This document shows, piece after piece, positions 13,035 to 23,355 of a stretch of DNA of 64,000 bases. Under the pieces are notes generated by a model that was not told the DNA's origin, searched no databases, and worked only from the letters and a program-made list of their open reading frames with translations. A program made the position numbers and the translations under genes. Every line of letters begins with the position of its first letter. Position 1 is the first letter of the stretch. The stretch comes from Vespa crabro (lineage: Eukaryota; Arthropoda; Insecta; Hymenoptera; Vespidae), in NCBI RefSeq assembly GCF_910589235.1, contig NC_060964.1, positions 678,571-742,570 of the forward strand. Direction: 5' to 3'.

Positions 13035-15096
13035 TAATATGTTTAATATATATATAAATATATATATGTTTCGCAGGTTTCAAAGTGTAATCGAAATATA
13101 TTTTCTGAGATGAAAAGAGAGAAAGAATCTTTTTTTATAGATTCTTTGTTCAAAGTTTACATCGATGTGTTGATGTGTAATATGAAGATCAGTGATGCGC
13201 AAACTATGAAAAAAAAAGAAAATATGTTTTATGAATGATATATACAACAATAACAAAATTGTTCGCAAATAGATTTTTTATTTACTTTTATAATAAAAAT
13301 CGAATAACATTATCACAATGTATCTTTATATTTATTGATATAATTCGACAAATGTTAAGCCTCAGGGAAGAAATTAATTTAAGATTAATCTATCTAAGAA
13401 TCAAGATAGTATATTTAAAGAGTTCGCAAGAGATTTAAAAAAAACGTATCGATTTAAAGATCGATATTACGATGTCATGTTAATGGTTCTTTTGATCGAA
13501 TTAATATGACATCATTTAAATCAAAAGTAACTCCCTTAATTTGCTTGACTCAGCTTCGGCGATATTTAACCCTCTCCTTCCCCATTCCCCCATCACCGTA
13601 CTTCACTTGATAAAACGAATTCGTCTCAATTAACTGATTCAGCCAATCTCGTCTTCGCCACGGTTCGTTTCGATTGAGTCTAACGAAAATATCGAGCAGT
13701 TTCTCGTGTCCTTGTCTATGTTGTTAACGAAGAAAATAAAATAAATAAATGATTACAGTAAAAAGGATCGTTATACTAACGATATTAATCTTGTTACGTT
13801 TAAATTCTTAGAAATGGTATCACCTATATTTACGTTACATCGGATATTTTAAATTGTCACTTTAAAAGATTTGAAATTTTTATTAGAAAAGATAGATTAG
13901 TTATTCGCGTGCACATTAAAATAACATTGGGTAATTTCCGTATCTTTATGGCATAATTTAATATAATGAATTTGTTGTTACAATTGAGATACGATCGACT
14001 GATATCTCGGACTTTTGATGGACGATAAATTATTGTAATTACACGCCCACACTATATATATATATATAATATTTACAATAATTTATCAAATATTTATAAT
14101 AATATTTAATATATTAATATAATTATAATAATATATATATATATCTCCTGGTTTCCTGGTTTTCATGAGAATTCTCATTTTACTGAGAAATTTACGTTTT
14201 AATCGTCTCTCAATCGCGTGCCGTGACCGACAACGATGCTTCCGTTTCTTGATTTTAACCCTCGTTAAATGGCATGCATGCTCGTCCTTGAGCACTCCTT
14301 CGTAGTTCCTCTTCGTTAACATAAAACTATAATAAGAAAAAATTTTCTACGAAATAATTTTGTGCCATTCTTTTTTTTTCTCTTTTTCTTCTCTCTTCTT
14401 GGGCCTATTAAGACTTCTCTTCCTCTCTCTTTCAGTTTCTCTTTATCTCATTCTTATAGTTCGTTCATTCGATGGCCTTAGTCAACGCCGTAACGATAGG
14501 ATTAAAGTCCACGCGCTTAATCACGTTCGTGTTTCCGGCCTGGCATTTGAATATCGCTCGTGACGCGTCGAATTTTAAGTGTTACTAGTCCTTAACACGT
14601 CGCAGACCGTTGCAGTTTAACAAACGTAGCGCTATTTGATAGTTGACTTGTATAATTAAGGACGTCTTTCATTTTTAAGTTTTAACGTTACAAATAATTA
14701 ACAAGATTTCACGGCAATCGTGTATTTTATAATTTCAAAGAATTTTCTTTTGTTTATTTTTCCTTCTTTTTTTTTTTTAAGTTACTATTACGTACAACTT
14801 AAAAGAGCAAAAAGAAAATACAAGGATTTATTTCGAAGAAACATTCTGTATCTGTTACATTTGATTCAAATACGACAAATTTTTAATTACAACAAAAAAA
14901 TTTAATATATAAATAATTACGAATCCCGAAAATCGCGTTCCTTTCAATTTAACATTTCCTTTTTCTTTTCTCAAATTTCTATTGTGAACAATTTAAAAGA
15001 GCAAAAAAAATATAAAGATTTATTTAAAACTTTGTCTTTTGTTATTTTTGATCCAGATTCTAAAATATAACAAAAAGATGTAAGATATAAATATAC

Positions 15097-15190
<94 letters not shown>

Positions 15191-16054
15191 TTATGTATAG
15201 ATTACACTATATTATATGTAGATACCGGTTTGTTAAAAATAAAAAGACGAAGTCTTTCAATGATTTTTATCCTTATTTTTCTCTTTTTATCCTCGTAAAG
15301 TTTCTTCCCCTCATTCTTTCTCTCTTTCTTTCTTTATTCTTTTTCTCTTTTTATCTTCGTCACAACGATACGTATCAAGTCGATTGACCTCCGGCTCCTC
15401 CTCTCGGATAAATTAACTAGAAAAAGAGTTTTGTGCCGCTCGCTTTCAATTGCTCTCTACTCTTCGTGTTTAGACTTTTATTCGCGGCGACTGGCTTGAC
15501 TGGATGGATGAGAACGGCTCTTTCCTTCGGTTGACGTGTTCTTATTGTTATTATTGTTACTATCTACAAGGCTCGTTATCTCGTTTGTAATTCCCTAGCT
15601 CAGTCGATGTATTCATGAAAACACATACAAGCAACTAAACTCATTGTGTTCTAGAATAATTGGGAGAATTTTGTTTATCATTTTTACTTTTCTTTCTTTT
15701 TTTTTCTTTTAATCTCTTTTATAACAAGTGGATTTTCTTTATTTTATTCATTACATCTTTTGCGATTTTTATAGAAAGAAAAAAGACAGAAGAATATAGA
15801 GAGAGTTATTTATTAACCTTTTGCGATCACGCTTCTTTCTCCTTTCCTCGTAAAATGATTACGTATGTAACATTTAAATATGCCCTAAAGAAAAATGATT
15901 ATACATCGTATGACTTTAAATATGATATGCCTATGTACGTATGTACATTGACACGTACTATGACACGTAATGCGCAATTTGTCCCACTATTCTCGTCTAT
16001 TGCTGTAACTAGCGGTGAGAAATACACGTATACGAATCTATCTTAACGATGATA

Positions 16055-16113
<59 letters not shown>

Positions 16114-17104
16114 ATCGTGATATAAAATAACTCTCTATGTCGAATTGAATACAATAACGACTTATATTCCTTTATCAATTTGATTGGCTATAACTTTAGT
16201 TATATGTTTATTTCTTAATCCTGTTCAGGTTCGTTATTTGATTGATCCGTAATTAAAAACGAAATAATTGACGATTAGGAGAATGAAACAAATTATTTGT
16301 ATCACCGTATATAATGGCATACGGATAAAAGAGAGAAAATCCATATGGATGTGTTTGCCATTCCTTGAAGTTGAAATGGAAGGCTTTTACCTGTCTCTCC
16401 GTTTAAAGTCATCACTGACGGCGACTCTCTTTAGCAGGTAACAACAACAAGCGATCAAGGACGTGCGACATCTCGAGCGTGGAGACATCCTGTGCCAAGA
16501 ATGAAAGATGTGTCCAGAAAAAGATCAATGATCAGATAGAATCGTTGTGCGACTGCGAACAAGGTTACGAATACGTAAAGGATGATGAGTGCAAGCTTAG
16601 TGTATCGCAGATTCTAATCAATTCGACAACGTTCAGACCAGATTACGCAGAGGATTCAGGAGGTATGATCTATATTTCTTTCTTTCTGTTTAATATTCTT
16701 TCTTATTTAATAAAAAGAAAAGAAATAAAATGTTTAAAAGACCCTCCCTAAGATATTTCATTTTTATTACATATTATTTCCTTAATTTAATTAATTCAAC
16801 CGATAAACCATTGAAGTAGCTTAAATAGTATTCTATAATATATACCGATATAATAGAAAATAAGAAATAAATTCAATTTTTACAAATTTTTTTCACATAG
16901 GCCATTTTCGTGATTAATCGGCACGATTGTAACGATAAAGTGAATATTTCATCGAGCTATTTATATGTAATAATTGAACAGATTTGTTTTTCTTTTTTAA
17001 TTTTTTTTTATCTAATCGAGATTCAGACATTTTCTTTCTCTCTCTCTCTCTCTCTGTCTCTTTCTCTCTTTCTCTCTCTCTCTCTCTCTGTCTCTTTCTC
17101 TCTT

Positions 17105-17136
<32 letters not shown>

Positions 17137-17340
17137 GCTAATGTTATATTTTCTTCAGGTAGCTCAGTAGCCGCCGGTCTTTTGATACCAACTTTCCTCA
17201 TAATAATTGGCGTCATACTATATTTCGGTGCGAGACGATATAGTTGGCTCCAACGATTTCGACAATACCGGCAACGTCGTTACGGCAACGTCCTAGTCAC
17301 AAGAGACGACGATGACGATGACGATCCTCCAATAGCGTAA
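3645..17340 (+). CDS. Single-pass membrane protein with one EGF-like module (164 aa, 3 exons)
   Basis: Coding exons are 3645-3732, 16438-16662 and 17159-17340 (495 nt, 164 residues). Both introns are phase 1 and split a glycine codon (G30, G105). Residues 1-27 form a signal peptide: basic MRRGR, then LLVVVALLSLSAAAYA. Residues 39-81 hold six cysteines (39, 48, 54, 67, 69, 81) with the C-x-C spacing of an EGF-like fold. N91-S-T is a possible N-glycosylation site. Residues about 107-128 are a membrane segment (VAAGLLIPTFLIIIGVILYF), followed by a basic stop-transfer stretch and a 35-residue tail ending in seven Asp and PPIA. This predicts a type I cell-surface protein with a tiny ectodomain. 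I do not recognise the family, and no ligand or partner can be inferred. The start is the ATG nearest the signal peptide; an in-frame upstream GTG is ignored. The first intron is 12.7 kb. Confidence 0.78.
4085..4175 (+). repeat. CT/CTAT microsatellite
   Basis: A (CT)n run changing into (CTAT)n. Leu/Ser- and Tyr/Ile-rich ORFs across it in several frames are by-products. Confidence 0.8.
4806..6145 (+). repeat. Diverged tandem array, ~150-bp unit, about nine copies
   Basis: Each unit has the same order of blocks: CTTTCACCGTTCGTTCGTT, GTTGACGAAACG, ATTGATTTCGAACATTCATT, a T-rich stretch, CGAAATTCAAATAATGATCG, then TAAACAATATCTG and ATCGATCTTT. The GTTGA block recurs near 4838, 5012, 5158, 5272, 5428, 5581, 5732, 5914 and 6036. 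Copies differ by substitutions and by T-tract length. A detached, more diverged copy lies at 7455-7600. Confidence 0.75.
7390..7452 (+). repeat. (CT)n microsatellite
   Basis: About 25 perfect CT units followed by imperfect ones. It directly precedes the detached copy of the ~150-bp repeat, as CT tracts also do inside the main array. Confidence 0.9.
7455..7600 (+). repeat. Detached copy of the ~150-bp intronic repeat
   Basis: Carries TTTGTTCGTTGAGGATAT, ATAATCGATTTCCAACATTC, AGATAATGATTATAAGTAA and ATCGATCTTTG in the same order as the array units at 4806-6145, with lower identity. It lies 1.3 kb downstream of the array. Confidence 0.6.
11950..12021 (+). repeat. 72-nt poly(A) tract
   Basis: An uninterrupted run of 72 A. 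It may be the tail of a retroposed sequence read on the plus strand, but the upstream 300 bp shows no recognisable SINE, LINE or gene copy. Length may also be affected by assembly. Confidence 0.9.
12841..12967. mobile_element. Short mariner-like inverted-repeat element (MITE)
   Basis: TTGGGGAAAAAGAAATCCAT begins at 12845 and its reverse complement ends at 12963; the match is perfect over 21 bp. The left end is preceded by TTAGG, as in mariner family ends, and both sides lie in TA-rich sequence, the mariner target. Only about 75 bp lies between the arms, including an A run, so no transposase is present. It is a non-autonomous or internally deleted copy. Confidence 0.65.
15100..15180 (+). repeat. 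(AT)n microsatellite
   Basis: An interrupted TATA run of about 80 bp in intron 1. Tyr/Ile-rich ORFs over it are by-products. Confidence 0.85.
16048..16113 (+). repeat. (GAT)n microsatellite
   Basis: About 22 GAT units, one of them GATAAT, 325 bp upstream of exon 2 of the EGF-like gene. It lies within the intron. Confidence 0.9.
16438..16662 (+). CDS. EGF-like gene, exon 2 (EGF-like module)
   Basis: Acceptor TTTAGCAG, donor GGAG|GTATGA. It encodes the second part of G30 through G104 plus one base of G105. All six EGF cysteines are in this exon, so the module is a single-exon unit with phase-1 borders, typical of extracellular modules. Confidence 0.8.
16663..17158 (+). other. Intron 2 of the EGF-like gene
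   Basis: 496 bp, ending in a CT tract (about 17035-17120), a short (TA)n run and the acceptor TTTTCTTCAG. Nothing else is seen in it. Confidence 0.75.
17035..17135 (+). repeat. (CT)n-(TA)n compound microsatellite
   Basis: A CT-rich tract with GTCT and TTTC interruptions, then TATATA. It may act as part of the polypyrimidine region of the exon 3 acceptor. Confidence 0.8.
17159..17340 (+). CDS. EGF-like gene, exon 3 (membrane segment and tail)
   Basis: The acceptor CAG precedes GTAGCTCAG. It completes G105 and encodes residues 106-164: membrane helix, RRYSWLQRFRQYRQRR basic stretch, and acidic end, then TAA. Confidence 0.8.
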
Positions 17341-17556
17341 GAAAAGAGAAAAAATGTTTGGAAAAGAAGTAAATAAGAGTAAAAGAATATGTGTATGTGT
17401 AAAACGAGAGAAAAAAAGAAAGAAAAAAAGAAAAGAAGAAGAACGCTTTGATCGAGACGCACCTGCTCGCCATGATAAGATAGATCGTCATCGATAGATG
17501 TCAAAATATTTATATACATACTACAATATCGAATATTTCGATCGTCAGCAAAGTAT

Positions 17557-17562
17557 AATAAA
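17557..17562 (+). terminator. Poly(A) signal candidate of the EGF-like gene
   Basis: The first AATAAA after the stop codon, 217 nt downstream. Later AATAAA copies also occur (for example near 18461 and 19675), so a longer 3' end is possible. Confidence 0.35.
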
Positions 17563-17889
17563 CATCGCGTCGTACTTTTGTATATGCGCATTTTTGTATG
17601 CCACTTTCATTTTTGAATTTTTCTTCTGTATAATTTTTTTTTTCTTTTTTATATATACACGAGTAATAACAAGATACGATCGAACAATAACAATTATCGA
17701 ACATGGCAGGTGAAACGAATCGAGAAGCCAAATGTAAAGAGGTACTTGAGTGAGAAATGATTTTTTAAATACCTTTTTCAATATCAGCGGTATGTGCCTT
17801 TTCTTACGGCTAATCCACCTCTAATAGTACCGTTTGTAATTTTTTGATTATTGACTACTCGTTTCTCATTCAAGTGCAGCTATATCTAT

Positions 17890-17979
17890 ATTTATATAAA
17901 ATATATATAAATATATATATATATATACACATATATATATGTATATATATATATATACATATATATATATACACATATA

Positions 17980-18031
<52 letters not shown>

Positions 18032-18060
18032 CAGACAACAAACATACATATATATATATT
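17890..18060 (+). repeat. AT/CATA microsatellite cluster
   Basis: (TA)n interrupted by CACA and GTATA, with a CAGACAGACA step near 18026. The Tyr/Ile ORFs on both strands are by-products. Confidence 0.85.
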
Positions 18061-18174
18061 AAAATTGGGTGCGATGCGATGAGCTGCCCATTTGATATTC
18101 TCCTTAAGATATACTATCGTCGAGTGCATGATTTTTTATATTAATATTTGTATGTTTGTAAATTTGATGTCAAC

Positions 18175-18175
<1 letters not shown>

Positions 18176-18233
<58 letters not shown>

Positions 18234-18245
18234 CACATATATAAA
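18176..18245 (+). repeat. (AT)n microsatellite
   Basis: About 25 uninterrupted TA units, then CATACACATATA. Confidence 0.85.
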
Positions 18246-18873
18246 TATAAATTCGAGACAATTAATGAAAGTAACACGACGCGTTCTATTATAAACAAGA
18301 TGGGAACTATAATAGAATTATGTTTAATATAGTTGTTTTTCATTTTCGATATGATTGCGAATTTCTGTATTCAATAATGCAATGAATACGAAACACGTAA
18401 CGCGATTCTCTGTATCTGTTTTATAACGTATTGAATTCATTATCGAATATTAAGTTCTAATAAATATGTTAAACACTTTGGCTACTTAGAATAATGTATT
18501 TTTTCTTTTTTTGGTACAATGAACTAAGCATATTTTTTGTACGATATGATTCATTGATTAATAACTAACGACACTATTCTTGTCGGAATCGCGTTACGTT
18601 CGATGATTGAATAATTATTTTCTTTATGTAGTCTTGTTCCTTAGAAAATAATTTTAAATTCGGTTGATTCACAACGATGTTCGTTTTAACAAATGTTATC
18701 GTTTACCAAAGAATCGGTGAATTCAAATGTAGCCATTGGTTCCTTGTCGAATGGACGTTGCGAAATAATGATATTTAAAAAAAGAAAAAAAAAGGAAAAA
18801 AGATATAAAGAAAAAGAATAGAAAGAAAGAAAAGGAAAACGAGAGGATAAGAAAACATTAACGAGAAGTTAAC

Positions 18874-18948
18874 TTTTAAATTACAAGACATATGGGAACA
18901 TACACCAGTTAAATTTTAAATTACAAGACATGTGGGAACATACACCAG
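18874..18948 (+). repeat. 40-bp tandem duplication
   Basis: The unit starts TTTTAAATTACAAGACATAT and ends ACCAGTTAAA. The second copy starts at 18914 and differs by one base (TATGGG versus TGTGGG) before diverging after ACCAG. The high identity suggests a recent duplication. Confidence 0.85.
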
Positions 18949-19566
18949 CTTTTATACCAAAACTATATTGAATTTCATAATCATGCTCAATGTCCTTTTC
19001 TCTGTAATATAATAAAAAAAATTTGTAAATATTCCTTTTTAACAAACACGGCAGTATATTTCTTGCCAATAATTCATGTCCTATATTGTAATCTAGAAGA
19101 AGATTATATTCTTAAGGTGCACGAGCTTCCGCTCGCAGATAATAATCGTGGAGCACTTGCGACATATTACATTTATACGTATAATATGTATAATTATATA
19201 TATGCATATATATATATATGTATATATGTATATGTGTGTGTATATATGTACGTTCTTGAGCATATACATACGTATGTATATTCACGCGCATGTATATGTG
19301 ATTCGTGCAGCATGTATGTGTGTGTGTGTGTGTGTATACATATATGTATGTATGTATGTATGTATACGTGTACATACGTGTATATGCGTGTAACCTATTC
19401 TTGTACTCTATCATTTTTGTACAGAAATAAGCATTATAAGCAAGATAGATATAAATTCTGATTTTTATGCGTAGATAAAAGCGGATGTTCGTCTGTATTA
19501 TGGCAAGATTTAATATTTTTATAGTTCGCAAGCCCAAACTTTAGTGATTACGAATGGTACTCGCGA

Positions 19567-19625
<59 letters not shown>
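19567..19625 (+). repeat. (ATT)n microsatellite
   Basis: About 19 perfect ATT units. Confidence 0.9.
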
Positions 19626-20525
19626 CAATTATTATCTTTAAGTTATCTATTTTCCGCGTCGATTTATATTCTGTAATAAAAAGAAATTAATTAATTACGC
19701 GAGGACTCTTTTGTTTATTTGTTGTATCGTGCATGTATCAGGTTGTTGTCATTGTTGCATTGCAGTGATTTGACTGAATAACGTAATATCGTAACTGTTA
19801 ATTGTTTTTAGCAATAGCCATGCATACGCAAATCTTCATTGAAACATGTTATACACTTGTTACAGTATTATACATCCCTGTTTCGTCGAGATGGTCTTAT
19901 AAATAATTATTTTTGAGCTTCCTTTGAATTCTTTTTTGTTTCTTTTTTTTTCCTTGGAAATAAAACATATATTTTGTGTATTCGTGGTTTTTTTTAGTAA
20001 GTTGTACATTTTTACTCTGTGATGTGCATAATGTTATTTTTTAACAGAAGTTTGTTATTGACTGAGACATACTATTTTTTTTTGGCACAGCTGATGTCTA
20101 TACATCATAACGATATTCACAAATTATTATTATTATTATTATTTTTTCTTTTTTTTCAGAAATAACGTCTGGCATCATACAAATATTTTTAAATATAATT
20201 CTCTGCATATTTGAAAATTACTATAATTACCCGTAAGTCAATATATACAAATCGTTTGATTCAAAATTATGCACTCATCTGTTTGAATGTAAAAGATATA
20301 CTTTTGGACGTGCTGCTTATTCATTGGCATATACGAAAAGCACCTAATAATGTTTCATTACGTAATTTATTTTGTACTATAATAATAAACATTTTTGAAT
20401 TTCTTACTGAGATAAGTTCTGATTGTATTATTAAAAAAAGAAAATAGAGAGGAAATAGATCGATGTAAGCAAACTTAAGGATGTAATTCAAAGGTATCAA
20501 ATAACGAATACTTGAAAGAAATCCT

Positions 20526-20556
<31 letters not shown>

Positions 20557-21578
20557 ATATCGTACGCAAATACCGACAATATAATTTACATTATTATCGT
20601 GATGTAAGATATACACTCAGGAAGTTCGCTGTGTTCGCTCTAACATCTAATATATAATAATTTTATTTGACGAATTGTGGATCGTGAAGTATACTTTTTA
20701 TAGGAAAACACTTTATAATTTATCGCTCTTAAGATATAATTAAATTCGAGAGAATATCGATAATCGCACATGTATTTACAAGTTTAGTCGACGAAACACA
20801 AAGGCCAAACAAAAGGTCTCTCGTCGCCTACTATATTTTCTAAGTTATCTTTACGTCTCTAAAGAAGTAATAATTGAGCGCCACGTGAAAAAATCTCAAA
20901 AGTTATCGTAGTTTAGAAAATAAACTTGCTGTTAGACAATTAAATCGTACTAGATGAGGATTCCTATTTCATGCACGCTATAGGGATTATTAAGGAAGTA
21001 CGGAGTTTCATGTAATAATAGAGATCGTCTACTTTTTTGTTTGAACAAAGAAACGAATAGATCTTTTTTGCAATTCTATAGGAGCGACAAAGGATGTAAA
21101 TATCTTTTACTTGGAGTTTTTCATCTACGATTTGATTTTTGATAACCCTGGATAAATAAAATATTATAAAAGGAAAAGAAAAGAAACGAGCGTTTTTTTT
21201 TCTCTGCGACATCTAACGCAGAGATGTAATCGAATTTTTGTTTTTTTTTTTGCTTTTTTCTATTTTTTCTCTCTTATTGCTAATCATTCAATTCTATATT
21301 GAAAATTGTATCGTGACATTTTTTTTGCATGATTATTTGTGTACGTTAATTGGAATGAAAGACATAAAAGGATGTGATCGTCCAATCCTCACAAAATATC
21401 TATCCATATACGATTCCTCTTGTTACAAGCCAATCTCCCTTGAAAATCTTCGTATACGAACAATAAACAATTGAGAAATTAAGGGAATACTTCAGAAATC
21501 TTTGAGCTATGTGATCGATTTTCTTCTAATTTTTCTTCGCATTCCCTCCCCTTTTTTGATGACGATGATTATCCTCCG

Positions 21579-23355
21579 TTAATAACCGGTATAATCTTGC
21601 CAAGACTGACTTTGTTGTCTGTAATGTTGTCCATTGTATGAGATTGGTTCCGGTGTTCTATAATAAACATTTCGTTGTCTCTCGTTTGGGATAGCTGGAG
21701 CTGGAACGAATTGTGGACTCGGTACGAATGATTTTTGTTGTTGTTGTTGTTGTTGTTGTTGACCGATTGGTCTGGAAATTTTATAATTGTCCTCCGAGGA
21801 TTGTAAAACTGTGTCTTTACCAAGTTGTCTGTGAAGAGGTAAAACAAAACCACTGGGTAAGTTGGCCTCTTGATTTAACGTAGGTGTTAGTGCATCGTTT
21901 AATGTTACATCATACTCGCTGTCCGGAATATCTTGAAGTTTATGGGTCACCTCGTTTATTCTTTGTTTTACACGAAAACTACTTGGCCCGGAAGGTTGCT
22001 CGTGAATATCTTCCGCTTTATAAGTCGAACTGTAGAGATTGGAAATTTCAGTTACGGATTGTCTGCTTTTGCTACGAATAGGTGATCCTGAAGACGTTGG
22101 CACTATACCATCGTTACTTTCTTTGTTACTAGTAAATTGTTCGGTAGACCATTTTTTGTTACTCGCCGGTACTTCTGGCTCGAGTGTTTTTCGAATTTCT
22201 TCATAAGATTCAGTGGTGGTCAATTTAGGTATTGGATTTTGTTCCAATGATTTTGTTACTTCCTCTTCGTGTTGTCTTTCGGCAGGTCTACGTAATATTG
22301 GTCTGGCTATAGATATGTCATATTCTTCCTGTCTCTGTTTTTGTTGGAGATCGCTCTGTATCACTTTGTAAGCGTCATATGTTTGTTTTTCTTCTTCGCG
22401 TTTATCGTCCTGATCGATTCGTTTGCTTTCTTGATCAGGGGCCTGTTGAACGTAATAATCTTTATGATTTTCCTCGTGTTGCTGTTGTAGGATCGTTCTT
22501 TCGGTACTTCTGTCCTCCTCTCTTCTCGGTGCTTTCGAACCAACCGGCGAGAGTCCTCTAGGATTGGGAACTCCACCTCGTGATGGTAAAAATGGTCTCT
22601 TAACAATGCGCACGGTTGTCCTTGGAGAAGGAATTGGTGGATCCTCAGGTTCGTCGTAATACTCGGATGAATACTCATCCGAGTAAGATGATGAGTGCTG
22701 CTGTTGTTGCTGCTGTTGAGAGTATCGAGGATCTTGTTCCTCCTCTTCTTCTTGATCTCGTTCTTGGTAGGTTGTATAATGAGGTGTTTTGATAGATTTC
22801 TTACCAATATCTTCCTCATCTTCGAACGATCCCCGAGCACCATTGTCGTTATTGTTGTTATTGTTGTTATTGTTGTTATTGTTATTATTGTTATTGTTAT
22901 GCGATTGAAGGGGTCTTGTTGGGCGTTCCGGTCTTTCGAATCGATCCACGGACGTTTGCTTTGTTTCCGGCTCCACTTCGTGTATTGCCATTTCCGGCAT
23001 ACATGTCGTGCTCGTCGTTGAGATCGGTCTTCTAGATGTCTCTGTGGTATCTGACAAATCTTTCGATCTGAAGGACGATCGAGATCTATCATCTATCGTT
23101 GGCCTATTGTCTCTCTCCCGTTCTAGAGGTCGACTCGAGGAATACGGTCTCTCGGGTCTCTCAGTGTCTTGATATCTTCCACGATCGCGATCCAAGGATC
23201 TCGAAGCGGAGAGATCCTTTCCACGATCGATCGATCGATCTCTGCCACGTTCCAAACTACGATCCCTTTCTCGTTCTCTCTCGTAGTAACGATCTCTCGA
23301 GCGATCAGGATGCTTCCTGGGTCGTATATCATCTTCATCCTCGCGATATCGAGTT
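21579..23355 (-). CDS. Long chitin-binding gene, exon 7 (disordered C-terminus)
   Basis: The acceptor ATTACAG precedes AACTCG. It completes R491 and encodes residues 492-1082, ending WQDYTGY. It is rich in R, D, E, S, P and Q. Residue patterns include RDR/ERER repeats at the start, a 17-Asn run, DEYSSEYYDEPEDPP, and Gln runs. The 243- and 108-codon ORFs in other frames here are shadows. Confidence 0.85.

Larger units (their letters stand above)
3733..16437 (+). other. Intron 1 of the EGF-like gene (12.7 kb)
   Basis: Begins GTAAGA and ends TTTAGCAG. It contains CT tracts, many AT and mixed microsatellites, a ~150-bp diverged tandem array, the 72-nt A run and a mariner-like element. The open frame at 7783-8220 (145 codons) is AT-rich, resembles no known family and ends just before an A run, so it is not called. 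Slightly GC-richer islands lie near 8400-8690, 13540-13730 and 15390-15560 and could be enhancers. Confidence 0.7.
17341..21578. other. Convergent intergenic region
   Basis: Lies between the 3' ends of the EGF-like gene (plus) and the long chitin-binding gene (minus). The first part is probably the 3' untranslated region of the former. It holds AT and ATT microsatellites, a 40-bp tandem duplication and mixed TATG/TGTA repeats at 19190-19390. No supported ORF is seen. Confidence 0.6.

Noticed and set aside
17844..18129. Tyr/Ile-rich ORFs over AT repeats, also near 4496-4737, 19063-19537 and 37421-37787
   Set aside because: By-products of (TA)n and TATG repeats.
22361..23092. 243-codon minus-strand ORF and plus-strand ORFs across 21884-23393
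   Set aside because: Shadow frames of the real exon 7, which joins in frame with six upstream exons.
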